From NCBI GenBank assembly GCA_016788685.1, contig JAEUSS010000452.1:1-10796 (forward strand): a stretch of DNA of 10,796 bases, in the 5' to 3' direction. Every line of letters begins with the position of its first letter. Position 1 is the stretch's first letter. The stretch comes from Prolixibacteraceae bacterium (lineage in GTDB: Bacteria; Bacteroidota; Bacteroidia; Bacteroidales; Prolixibacteraceae). This document shows positions 1 to 6,440 of this stretch, one piece after another. The translations under genes were made by a program, and so were the position numbers. Below the pieces are notes generated by a model. The model was not told where the DNA came from. It saw nothing but the letters and a program-made list of their open reading frames with translations, and did no database searches.

Positions 1-1245
1 AATCAGGTAGCCTATATTCCGGGGCGCATCGAGCGGCTGATGATCAACTTCACCGGTGAAACGGTGCGCAAAGGGCAACCTCTGGCGATCATTTATTCGC
101 CGGAACTGGTTACCGCCCAGCAGGAATTGCTCGAAGCGGCAACCACCAAACTGGCACAGCCCGAAATCTACGAAGCCGCCAAAGAAAAACTCCGTCAGTG
201 GAAACTGAGCGATCAGCAGATCTCCGCGATCGAGACTTCAGGCAAGGTGCAGCCCAATATGGAGGTCGCATCAACTTCCAGCGGAATTGTTACCGCCCGG
301 CGTGTCAACAGCGGCGACTATGTGAGCCAGGGTACTGTGTTGTTCGAAGTTTCCGACCTTTCGCGCGTTTGGGTGCTGTTTGATGCCTACGAAAGCGATC
401 TTCCGTTCCTGAAGACGGGCGATAAACTGGAGTTTAACATTCAGGCCTTACCCAATTCGTCTTACTCCGGAACGATCCGGTTTATTGATCCGATGATTGA
501 CCCGGTGAACCGCGTGGCCAAGGTTCGGGTTGAAATGAATAATCCCGGATTCAGGCTGAAACCAGAAATGTTTGCCACAGGCCTCGTGAAATCGAATCTT
601 GCCCAATACAAAGACCAGCTGGTTATTCCACGCTCAGCCGTTTTGTGGACCGGGAAACGCTCTGTTGTTTACGTCAAACAACCGAATAGTGACGAGCCTG
701 TTTTTAAAATGCGAGAAATAGAGCTGGGTCCCATGCTTGGCAACAGTTACGTAGTTGCCAACGGACTGGCTGACGGCGAAGAAATTGTCACACAGGGAGC
801 GTTCAGTGTTGATGCCGCGGCTCAGCTGGAGGGCAAACCGAGTATGATGAATCCGGAAGGAAGTGCTGTTTCAACCGGGCACGATCATGGCGGGATGAGC
901 TCATCGCAAGGTAGTATGACAAATCCGGAAACATCTTCAAGCGATATTCATCCGATGACTTCAAGTCATCGGATGAATGAACTGGCAGAAAAACAGTTTA
1001 AGGTTTCGGGCAATTGCGAAATGTGCAAGGACCGTATCGAAAAGGCTGCCAAATCGGTTTCGGGAGTAGCTATGGCCGAATGGGACAGTGAAAAACAACT
1101 TATTCACGTGCATTTTGATGAGGCTAAGACCAATACCGATGCTATTCAGAAAGCAATAGCCAAGGCCGGGCACGATACTGAAAAATTTAAAACGCCGGAC
1201 GATGTCTATAATGCCCTTCCGGAGTGTTGCCTGTACCGTAAATAA
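1..1245 (+). CDS. cusB: CusB-like RND efflux periplasmic adaptor with C-terminal HMA domain (5' partial)
   Basis: The open frame runs in from base 1, so the N-terminus, with its signal sequence, is missing. Fragment residues 1-40 and about 90-125 form the two lipoyl/barrel-sandwich halves (GETVRKGQPLA, then SSGIVTARRVNSGDYVSQG). A beta-barrel follows (about 125-210) and then a membrane-proximal domain ending near GKPSMMNP. This matches the CusB branch of membrane fusion proteins, which link an RND pump to an outer-membrane channel and bind Cu(I)/Ag(I) in the periplasm. A His/Met-rich linker (GHDHGGM) leads to an HMA-type domain with a NCEMC motif (Cys339 and Cys342 of the fragment) and a terminal ECC. 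Ordinary CusB lacks the HMA tail. Pump and channel genes are expected left of the window. The linker contains a palindromic repeat also found outside genes. Family assignment is firm; metal choice is inferred from the motifs and neighbours. Confidence 0.9.
   Translation, partial: NQVAYIPGRIERLMINFTGETVRKGQPLAIIYSPELVTAQQELLEAATTKLAQPEIYEAAKEKLRQWKLSDQQISAIETSGKVQPNMEVASTSSGIVTARRVNSGDYVSQGTVLFEVSDLSRVWVLFDAYESDLPFLKTGDKLEFNIQALPNSSYSGTIRFIDPMIDPVNRVAKVRVEMNNPGFRLKPEMFATGLVKSNLAQYKDQLVIPRSAVLWTGKRSVVYVKQPNSDEPVFKMREIELGPMLGNSYVVANGLADGEEIVTQGAFSVDAAAQLEGKPSMMNPEGSAVSTGHDHGGMSSSQGSMTNPETSSSDIHPMTSSHRMNELAEKQFKVSGNCEMCKDRIEKAAKSVSGVAMAEWDSEKQLIHVHFDEAKTNTDAIQKAIAKAGHDTEKFKTPDDVYNALPECCLYRK
946..978. 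repeat. Palindromic repeat copy 1, inside the cusB-like gene
   Basis: A perfect 15-bp inverted repeat, ATTCATCCGATGACT and its complement, separated by TCA. Each arm contains its own dyad, TCATC(C/G)GATGA (948-958 and 966-976), with starts 18 bp apart. It spans exactly 11 codons without a stop and encodes IHPMTSSHRMN in the linker between the adaptor and the HMA domain. Bases 964-987 match 1447-1470 with two differences, so the similarity extends beyond the hairpin. Confidence 0.85.
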
Positions 1246-1261
1246 AACTTGACAGAATCCG

Positions 1262-1293
1262 ACTGACCTGATGAACAAATCCATCAGGTCAGT
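1262..1293 (+). terminator. Hairpin after the cusB-like gene, possible terminator
   Basis: A perfect 12-bp stem (1262-1273 with 1282-1293) with an 8-base loop begins 16 bases after the stop codon. It is followed by TTGTTAT, a weak T-tract, so termination may be partial. Confidence 0.55.
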
Positions 1294-1373
1294 TTGTTAT
1301 AGTAGGTATCCTGAAAGAAAAAGACCTTCAAAATCAACCAGCTGCGAAACACGCACGTTTAAATCATCAGCTC

Positions 1374-1416
1374 ATTTTATTCATCCGATGACTCGAAGTC
1401 ATCGGATGAATAAAAT
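1374..1416. repeat. Palindromic repeat copy 2, upstream of the DUF302 gene
   Basis: A perfect 20-bp inverted repeat (1374-1393 with 1397-1416) around a CGA loop. The core equals copy 1, including the paired dyads (1381-1391 and 1399-1409, starts 18 bp apart). It lies in the 284-bp gap between the cusB-like and DUF302 genes. No T-tract follows, so it is not an evident terminator. Confidence 0.85.
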
Positions 1417-1495
1417 AGTAAGTCGATAAGTTTTTATTTATACCGAAGTCATCGGATAAATAAACTGGCAAGTCTGATCAATTTTTATTTATACC
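1395..1495. repeat. Imperfect tandem duplication, 50 and 51 bp
   Basis: Unit 1 (1395-1444) and unit 2 (1445-1495) both begin GAAGTCATCGGAT and end TTTTTATTTATACC. The middle portions differ by several substitutions and one inserted base. Each unit carries one dyad arm (1399-1409; 1449-1459, one mismatch), so unit 2 is a half copy of the palindrome. The array ends 34 bases before the DUF302 start codon. Confidence 0.75.
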
Positions 1496-1529
1496 CTAAG
1501 CAGAATTTAACCATCTAAAAAACAAGGCA

Positions 1530-1946
1530 ATGAAGTACTACATCAGCAAAAAAATAGATGCCACTTTTGAGCAGGCTATTGACCGGGTTAAGGAATCGCT
1601 GGAAAATGAAGGTTTTGGCGTGTTGTCGGAAATTAATATTCACGACAAGCTGAAGGAGAAACTGAATGTCGATTTTAAAAGATATACCATTCTGGGTGCA
1701 TGCAATCCGGCCTATGCTTACAAAGCACTTCAGCATGAAGATAAAATCGGCACCATGCTTCCGTGTAACGTTATCGTGCAGGAATTGGGTAAAAACGAAG
1801 TTGAGGTGGCGGCCATTGATCCGGTTGCCTCGATGATGGCCATTGAAAACCCGAAACTCGCCAAACTGGCCGGTGAGATCAAAAAAAAACTTGAGCGGGT
1901 TATTGAGTCGCTGCATACGGGAGTCGAATCGTTCGGACTGGTCTGA
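1530..1946 (+). CDS. DUF302 domain protein
   Basis: A 138-residue protein that is almost entirely one DUF302 domain. The typical blocks are visible: an N-terminal helix (FEQAIDRVKESLENEGFGV), DFKRYTILGACNP at about residues 49-61, IGTMLPCNVIVQE at about 73-85, and VAAIDP followed by a C-terminal helix. There is no signal peptide or membrane segment, so it should be cytoplasmic. The biochemical role of the domain is not settled. In this window it sits within copper genes, suggesting a part in metal or redox stress, but that is context only. The start is the ATG preceded by AAGG six bases upstream. Two cysteines (ACNP, PCNV) are the only obvious metal or redox candidates. Confidence 0.85.
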   Translation: MKYYISKKIDATFEQAIDRVKESLENEGFGVLSEINIHDKLKEKLNVDFKRYTILGACNPAYAYKALQHEDKIGTMLPCNVIVQELGKNEVEVAAIDPVASMMAIENPKLAKLAGEIKKKLERVIESLHTGVESFGLV

Positions 1947-2028
1947 TTACAGGTTACGGCAACATTCAGTTCAGAAAAAGTAATAATTTAACCCCCGCTA
2001 AAACGAATTCATTAAAACACCTGATAAA

Positions 2029-2676
2029 ATGGTAAGTTCAGAAGAACGATTATACAAAAAGGCTTATGCCCTAAGCCTTTTTACTATTTTTTATAACCTT
2101 GCCGAAGGGATACTGTCGATGTTTCTGGGCTACGAGGACGAGGCTCTGACCCTGCTTGGCTTCGGAGTCGACAGTTTTATCGAAGTCATGTCGGGCATCG
2201 GCATTGCCATCATGATTACGCGCATCAGGCAAAATCCTTCAAGCCCCAAAAGTGAGTTCGAGATCAAGGCGCTAAAAATTACAGGCACCGCATTTTACCT
2301 GCTGTCGGCCGGCTTGCTGGCAGGCATCGTTTTCAACGTGGTAAACGGGCATAAACCCGAAACTACGTTCTGGGGTGTGGTCATTTCGCTGGTGTCTATT
2401 GCGGTTATGGTCTGGCTGATGAATGCCAAAAAATCGACCGGCCAAAAGTTGCACTCCGACCCCATTGTTGCCGATGCCAATTGCACCAAAGTGTGCGTTT
2501 ACATGTCGGTTGTGCTGCTGGTTTCGAGCCTGATTTATGAATTAACCGGGTTTCCTTATGCTGATGTTATCGGTGCTGCCGGTCTGGTTTATTTTTCGGT
2601 TTCCGAAGGGAAAGAGGCATTCGAAAAAGCGAAAGGTAAAAGCTGCAGTTGTTGCTGCGAACACGATCCGGAATAA
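2029..2676 (+). CDS. CDF-like cation transporter, short form, with CxxxC in place of the TM5 HxxxD
   Basis: A 215-residue membrane protein with about six hydrophobic segments. It reads like the membrane half of a cation diffusion facilitator: N23-E26 in TM1, GVDSFIEV in TM2 and ADANCTKVC in TM5, followed by a final helix with FPYADVIGAAGLVYF. Compared from memory with E. coli YiiP, whose TM2 Asp pair and TM5 His153/Asp157 bind zinc, the TM2 pair here is Asp48/Glu52 and the TM5 pair is Cys152/Cys156. The cytoplasmic CDF C-terminal domain is missing, replaced by a short tail rich in Cys (CSCCCEHD). These thiols suggest a soft metal such as Cu(I), Ag(I) or Hg(II) rather than zinc, which suits the neighbours. 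The family relation is confident; substrate and direction are inferred. Confidence 0.8.
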   Translation: MVSSEERLYKKAYALSLFTIFYNLAEGILSMFLGYEDEALTLLGFGVDSFIEVMSGIGIAIMITRIRQNPSSPKSEFEIKALKITGTAFYLLSAGLLAGIVFNVVNGHKPETTFWGVVISLVSIAVMVWLMNAKKSTGQKLHSDPIVADANCTKVCVYMSVVLLVSSLIYELTGFPYADVIGAAGLVYFSVSEGKEAFEKAKGKSCSCCCEHDPE

Positions 2677-2707
2677 ATATCGGTAAAATCGCCGCCGGGT
2701 TTTGTCT

Positions 2708-2917
2708 CTGCAGAATACGGAAACAATCTTACACCGCACGGAAGCAATTTTACACCACACGGAAGCAATTTCCGACCCTCAAAGATTGCTTCCGTGTGGC
2801 GGAATAGATCAACGGAGTGGTGAAGTAAAACAGCCGTGTGGCGAACCCGATCAGCCATGCGACGAACTGAATCAGCCGTATGGCGAACCTGATTAACGAT
2901 ACGACGCAAAATTTCTG
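2708..2917. repeat. 21-bp periodic repeat array with an orientation switch
   Basis: Ten successive 21-bp units can be laid out from 2708. Units at 2708, 2729 and 2750 carry CGGAAGCAATT or a relative. A transition unit at 2771 follows. Units from 2792, 2813, 2834, 2855, 2876 and 2897 carry the opposite orientation, CCGTGTGGCGAA and variants. Because 21 is a multiple of three, open frames with a seven-residue period appear on both strands. The array starts 31 bases after the CDF-like gene and takes up most of that 356-bp gap. I see no credible gene in it. Confidence 0.75.
2755..2799. other. 15-bp hairpin at the switch point of the 21-bp array
   Basis: CCACACGGAAGCAAT at 2755-2769 pairs perfectly with 2785-2799 across a 15-base loop. 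The hairpin results from opposite-facing repeat units meeting. It lacks a T-tract, so it is not a clear intrinsic terminator, though it could slow transcription or protect the upstream mRNA end. Confidence 0.6.
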
Positions 2918-2977
2918 CCGACCGGCGGTTAATGTCGGCGTATTAATGAAACGGAGCTCCGGGAAACTGTTTTACAG

Positions 2978-3008
2978 CTCATCGGATGAGTTTAAGTTAT
3001 CCGATGAG
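2978..3008. repeat. Palindromic repeat copy 3 (diverged), just upstream of the regulator
   Basis: CTCATCGGAT at 2978-2987 pairs with ATCCGATGAG at 2999-3008. The dyad units start at 2979 and 2997 (the second with one mismatch), again 18 bp apart as in the other two pairs. Here the central base order is G then C, opposite to the other copies, yet pairing is preserved. It ends 24 bases before the regulator start codon, where an operator or 5' leader hairpin would lie. Confidence 0.75.
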
Positions 3009-3032
3009 TAAAAATTTATACTTTTATCTGCA

Positions 3033-3593
3033 ATGAGATACTTCATCAAAAATATGGTTTGCCCGCGGTGCATTATGGCGGTGCGGCAGATTTTTCAGGA
3101 ACTGAACTACGCTCCTGTTGAGGTTACTTTGGGCGAAGTGGAAACCGCCCGGGCCGTTCCTGAAGAGGAACTCGATCAACTCCGGGAGACACTGGTTGGC
3201 TACGGTTTCGAACTGATTGACGATACCAAAAGCCGCATCATCGAAAAGATCAAGAACCTCGTTGTTCAGTCGGTTCACCACGATCATCAGGGGCTGAAGG
3301 TCAATTACTCAGAATACATTGCATCGCACCTGAACCGGGATTATGCCTACCTGAGCAGTCTTTTTTCGGAAGTGGAAGGTACAACGATCGAGAAATACAT
3401 CATCCATCAAAAAATTGAGCGGGTGAAAGAACTGCTGGTTTACGACGAACTGACCCTGAGCGAAATTGCCGATCAGATGGGCTACAGCAACGTGGCGTAT
3501 TTGTCGGGTCAGTTCAAGAAAGTGACCGGGCTTACCCCCAGCCATTTCAGGCAGGTGAAAGAAAACAAGCGGAAACCGCTGGACGCAGTATAA
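3033..3593 (+). CDS. AraC-family regulator with N-terminal HMA-like metal-binding module
   Basis: A 186-residue protein in two parts. Residues 1-70 are HMA-like, opening with FIKNMVCPRC, the MxCxxC metal loop (Cys10, Cys13), and ending in a GYGFELIDD strand typical of the fold. After a linker containing HHDHQ, residues about 90-180 form an AraC-type DNA-binding domain with two helix-turn-helix units; LSEIADQMGYSNVAYLSGQFKKVTGL shows the signature second unit. AraC proteins more often sense sugars through a cupin domain, so the HMA module points to a direct metal sensor, most likely Cu(I) given copA downstream. The gene lies between the CDF-like gene and copA on the same strand. The palindrome ending 24 bp upstream is a candidate for autoregulation. 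Domain assignment is firm; ligand and targets are inferred. Confidence 0.88.
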   Translation: MRYFIKNMVCPRCIMAVRQIFQELNYAPVEVTLGEVETARAVPEEELDQLRETLVGYGFELIDDTKSRIIEKIKNLVVQSVHHDHQGLKVNYSEYIASHLNRDYAYLSSLFSEVEGTTIEKYIIHQKIERVKELLVYDELTLSEIADQMGYSNVAYLSGQFKKVTGLTPSHFRQVKENKRKPLDAV

Positions 3594-3673
3594 GCCTGAA
3601 AATCTTATAAACAAATCCAGGAATATCGTAACAACTCTGATGTTTTCAGGCCTTACCTTTGGTAAAAAATAAT

Positions 3674-3943
3674 GAATATCTGTTTCAATGCCTAAATGAA
3701 TCAAGGAGGGGCTTTGCCCCTGTGACCCCAATCCCTTTTTTGTCTTGACACAAAAAAGGAATCAAAAAAGGTCAAGGCTGTGTTCGCTTCGCACGAAAAA
3801 TCAGCGTTCGGCGACTAAAATCTTTTAAACTCGCCTTCGGCTCAAACAGAAAAGATTTTTTAACATCGCCTTCACTTGTTTTTCGGCTCACCGAACAAGG
3901 CCGGTCGGGCTTCATTCATCTTTTGGCATTGAAACAGATATTC
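3674..3943. mobile_element. 270-bp non-coding element with 19-bp terminal inverted repeats (MITE-like)
   Basis: GAATATCTGTTTCAATGCC at 3674-3692 is exactly the reverse complement of 3925-3943, and weaker pairing continues inward for about 15 bp. GTAAAAAATAA (3662-3672) outside the left end resembles GTAAAAAAATAA (3944-3955) outside the right end, a possible target duplication with one A of difference, although it is A-rich. Inside are a hairpin at 3707-3721 (AGGGGC/GCCCCT), a 10-bp stem at 3734-3759, a stem formed by 3817-3826 and 3850-3859, and a bulged stem near 3874-3898. No credible ORF or transposase is present. It fills most of the 366-bp gap between the regulator and copA. A non-mobile structured repeat is an alternative. 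Confidence 0.65.
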
Positions 3944-3959
3944 GTAAAAAAATAAAGAC

Positions 3960-6182
3960 ATGAAAACTTCAGTAAAAAAGAATTTCCCGGTTACGGGCCT
4001 GAGCTGCGCCTCCTGTGCCATCAGTGTCGAAAGTATGCTTAAGGCGCAGTCCGGTGTACTCGATGCTTCGGTTAACTATGCCAATTCTTCGGTCTGGGTT
4101 GAATATATGCCTGAAACAGCTTCGGTTGCCGATTTCAAAACAGCCATCCAGTCTATTGGTTACGATCTGCTCATCGAAGATGAAGGTCACGACCATCAGG
4201 AAGAGTTGCAGCAGATTCATTACAAAAAACTCAAGACCAATACGCTTTGGGCCTCGTTACTGGCCTTTCCGGTGGTGGTAATTGCCATGTTCCTGATGTA
4301 TATGCCGTATGCCAACTGGATCATGCTGGTGCTGTCAACGCCGGTAATTGTCTGGTTTGGGCGTGGTTTTTTCGTCAACGCGTATAAACAGGCGCAACAC
4401 GGCAAAGCCAATATGGATACCCTGGTAGCGTTAAGCACGGGTATCGCCTACCTGTTCAGTCTGTTCAGCACATTTTTTCCTGAATTCTGGCACAGCCGCG
4501 GGCAACATCCGCACGTGTATTTCGAAGCGGCTGCGGTAGTCATTGCCTTCATTCTTTTGGGTAAGGTGCTCGAAGAAAGGGCCAAGTCGAACACTTCGTC
4601 GGCCATTAAAAAGCTCATCGGCCTGCAGTCCAATACGGTTAACCTGATTCACGATAACGGTCAGGAGGAAGAAATACCGGTTTCGCAGGTAAAGGTTGGC
4701 TACCGGCTGCTGGTCAAGCCCGGCGACAAAATTCCGGTCGACGGCGAAATTGTTTCAGGCTCGTCGTTCATCGACGAAAGTACGATTACCGGCGAGTCAC
4801 TTCCGGTTGAAAAAGAGCCGGGCGGAAAAGTATTTGCCGGAACCATCAACCAGAAAGGAAGTTTTGTTTTTGTCGCTCAGAAAGTGGGCGGCGAAACCAT
4901 TCTGGCGCAAATTATTAAAATGGTTCAGGAAGCCCAGGGCAGCAAACCGCCTGTTCAGAAACTGGTGGATCAGATTGCCGGAATTTTCGTTCCGGTAGTG
5001 ATGGTCATTGCCGTAATCAGCTTTGTGACCTGGATGATCCTGGGTGGCGACAACGCCGTGACGCAGGCGCTGCTGGCCATGGTTTCGGTACTGGTAATCG
5101 CCTGTCCGTGTGCGCTGGGACTTGCAACTCCGACAGCCATTATGGTTGGCATGGGCAAAGGTGCCGAAAACGGAATACTGATTAAAGATGCCGAAAGCCT
5201 GGAACTGTCGCATAAAGTTAATGCCGTGGTTTTGGATAAAACCGGAACGGTTACGGAAGGGAAACCAGCTGTTACGGATATGGCGTGGACTGTTTCAGGT
5301 GATGAAAAAGCAGCGCTGGAACAAATGCTTTATGCCATCGAATTGCAGTCGGAACATCCGTTGGCTGAAGCCGTCACCGCTTCGCTGAAAATCAGATCCG
5401 GTGAGCGGATAGTGCCGGATAAGTTTGAAAGCATTACCGGGAGAGGTGTTGCGGCTCATTACGGAAACCGGGTTTACCTGGTGGGCAATCAGAAATTCCT
5501 GACTGATTATCGGGTCAGTATTCCTGAAAGCAGTTTGGCCCGGATGAAGGCGTGGCAGCATGAAGCCAAGACGGTTATTTGTTTTGCCCGCGATACCGAA
5601 TTGCTTGCGGTTATTGCGATTGCCGATCAAATTAAGGAGACTTCGGCGAAGGCCATCGCAGATCTTCAGAATCAGGGCATCGAAGTTTACATGCTCACCG
5701 GCGACAATGAGCAAACTGCCAAAGCGGTGGCGCGAAAAGTCGGGCTGAAGAATTTTAAAGCCGAGGTAATGCCTTCCGACAAAGCAGAGTTCATCCAACA
5801 ATTGCAACGTCAGGGGAAAGTGGTGGCTATGGTTGGCGACGGCATCAACGATTCGCATGCGCTGGCTCAGGCTGACGTGAGCATCGCTATGGGCAAAGGT
5901 TCTGACATTGCCATGGATGTGGCCAAGATGACCATCATTTCTTCCGATCTTCAGCTTATTCCCAGAGCCATCCGCTTATCGAAACAAACCGTTCGTACCA
6001 TTCACGAAAATTTGTTCTGGGCCTTTATCTACAACCTGATCGGAATTCCGATTGCTGCAGGGATTTTATTTCCAATCTGGGGGTTTATGCTCAACCCGAT
6101 GATTGCCGGAGCGGCGATGGCGTTAAGCTCAGTTTCGGTAGTCAGCAACAGTTTACGGCTGAAATTTAAAAAACTCGATTAA
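3960..6182 (+). CDS. copA: Copper-exporting P1B-type ATPase CopA
   Basis: A 740-residue inner-membrane pump that uses ATP to move Cu(I) (or Ag(I)) out of the cytoplasm. One N-terminal HMA domain holds GLSCASC (Cys16, Cys19), followed by a His-containing linker (GHDHQ). P-type ATPase landmarks appear in order: TGES (277-280) in the actuator domain; the metal-site CPC at 382-384 in CPCALGLATP; DKTGT with the phosphorylated Asp426; the P1B nucleotide-binding HP pair at 466-467; TGDN at 580-583; and GDGIND at 626-631. The last two helices carry YN (691-692) and MALSS (720-724), which with CPC define the Cu(I)-type P1B-1 site. Length is normal and no residue looks broken. The start ATG lies 16 bp after the inverted-repeat element, so the promoter lies within that element or farther upstream. 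The HMA chaperone gene follows after 21 bp, suggesting co-transcription. Confidence 0.97.
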   Translation: MKTSVKKNFPVTGLSCASCAISVESMLKAQSGVLDASVNYANSSVWVEYMPETASVADFKTAIQSIGYDLLIEDEGHDHQEELQQIHYKKLKTNTLWASLLAFPVVVIAMFLMYMPYANWIMLVLSTPVIVWFGRGFFVNAYKQAQHGKANMDTLVALSTGIAYLFSLFSTFFPEFWHSRGQHPHVYFEAAAVVIAFILLGKVLEERAKSNTSSAIKKLIGLQSNTVNLIHDNGQEEEIPVSQVKVGYRLLVKPGDKIPVDGEIVSGSSFIDESTITGESLPVEKEPGGKVFAGTINQKGSFVFVAQKVGGETILAQIIKMVQEAQGSKPPVQKLVDQIAGIFVPVVMVIAVISFVTWMILGGDNAVTQALLAMVSVLVIACPCALGLATPTAIMVGMGKGAENGILIKDAESLELSHKVNAVVLDKTGTVTEGKPAVTDMAWTVSGDEKAALEQMLYAIELQSEHPLAEAVTASLKIRSGERIVPDKFESITGRGVAAHYGNRVYLVGNQKFLTDYRVSIPESSLARMKAWQHEAKTVICFARDTELLAVIAIADQIKETSAKAIADLQNQGIEVYMLTGDNEQTAKAVARKVGLKNFKAEVMPSDKAEFIQQLQRQGKVVAMVGDGINDSHALAQADVSIAMGKGSDIAMDVAKMTIISSDLQLIPRAIRLSKQTVRTIHENLFWAFIYNLIGIPIAAGILFPIWGFMLNPMIAGAAMALSSVSVVSNSLRLKFKKLD

Positions 6183-6203
6183 TAATCATTAAAAAACTTA
6201 ATC

Positions 6204-6413
6204 ATGGAAACACTGAAATTTAAAACCAATGTGAATTGCGGCGGTTGCGTAGCCAACGTAACTCCTCACCTGAATCAGGTAAAAGGTATTGAAAAATGGG
6301 AAGTCGACACTGCCAATCCGCAGAAAGTGCTGACTGTTGAAACTCCCGGCCTCGATCCGGAAGTAGTTATTGACACTCTGAAAACAGCTGGTTATAAGGC
6401 GGAGTTAATCTGA
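6204..6413 (+). CDS. Single-domain HMA copper chaperone, CopZ-like
   Basis: A 69-residue protein that is a single HMA ferredoxin-like domain: strand LKFKTNV, metal loop NCGGC (Cys12, Cys15), a helix through TPHLNQVKGI, and a final GYKAELI strand. The loop lacks the methionine common in GMxCxxC chaperones, having VNCGGC instead. Such proteins carry Cu(I) in the cytoplasm and pass it to the HMA domain of CopA. It begins 21 bp after copA and is followed by a strong terminator, so it most likely closes the copper transcription unit. A role in another thiophilic-metal pathway cannot be excluded. Confidence 0.88.
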   Translation: METLKFKTNVNCGGCVANVTPHLNQVKGIEKWEVDTANPQKVLTVETPGLDPEVVIDTLKTAGYKAELI

Positions 6414-6440
6414 TTGGTTCCGGCATTTCCGGGCAGAATG

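Noticed and set aside
2702..2896. Open frame of 64 residues (TTG start) with seven-residue repeats, and a 106-residue antisense frame at 2589-2909
   Set aside because: Both arise from the 21-bp repeat lacking stops in these frames. There is no good start region or recognisable domain, and the antisense frame runs into the CDF-like gene.
2708..2917. CRISPR array
   Set aside because: Units are contiguous 21-mers with no unique spacers, they reverse orientation midway, and no cas gene is near.
3019..3026. TACTTTTA resembling the Bacteroidota -7 box TAnnTTTG upstream of the regulator
   Set aside because: No TTTG-type -33 box lies at the right distance, and it would imply a start at or beside the ATG, so support is too weak to call a promoter.
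3309..3731. 140-residue antisense frame over the regulator gene and the start of the MITE-like element
   Set aside because: It is a shadow of the well-supported + strand regulator, with no domain and no start signal.
5295..5858. 187-residue antisense frame within copA
   Set aside because: It is a shadow of copA, whose full set of P1B motifs in the + frame leaves no doubt about the coding strand.
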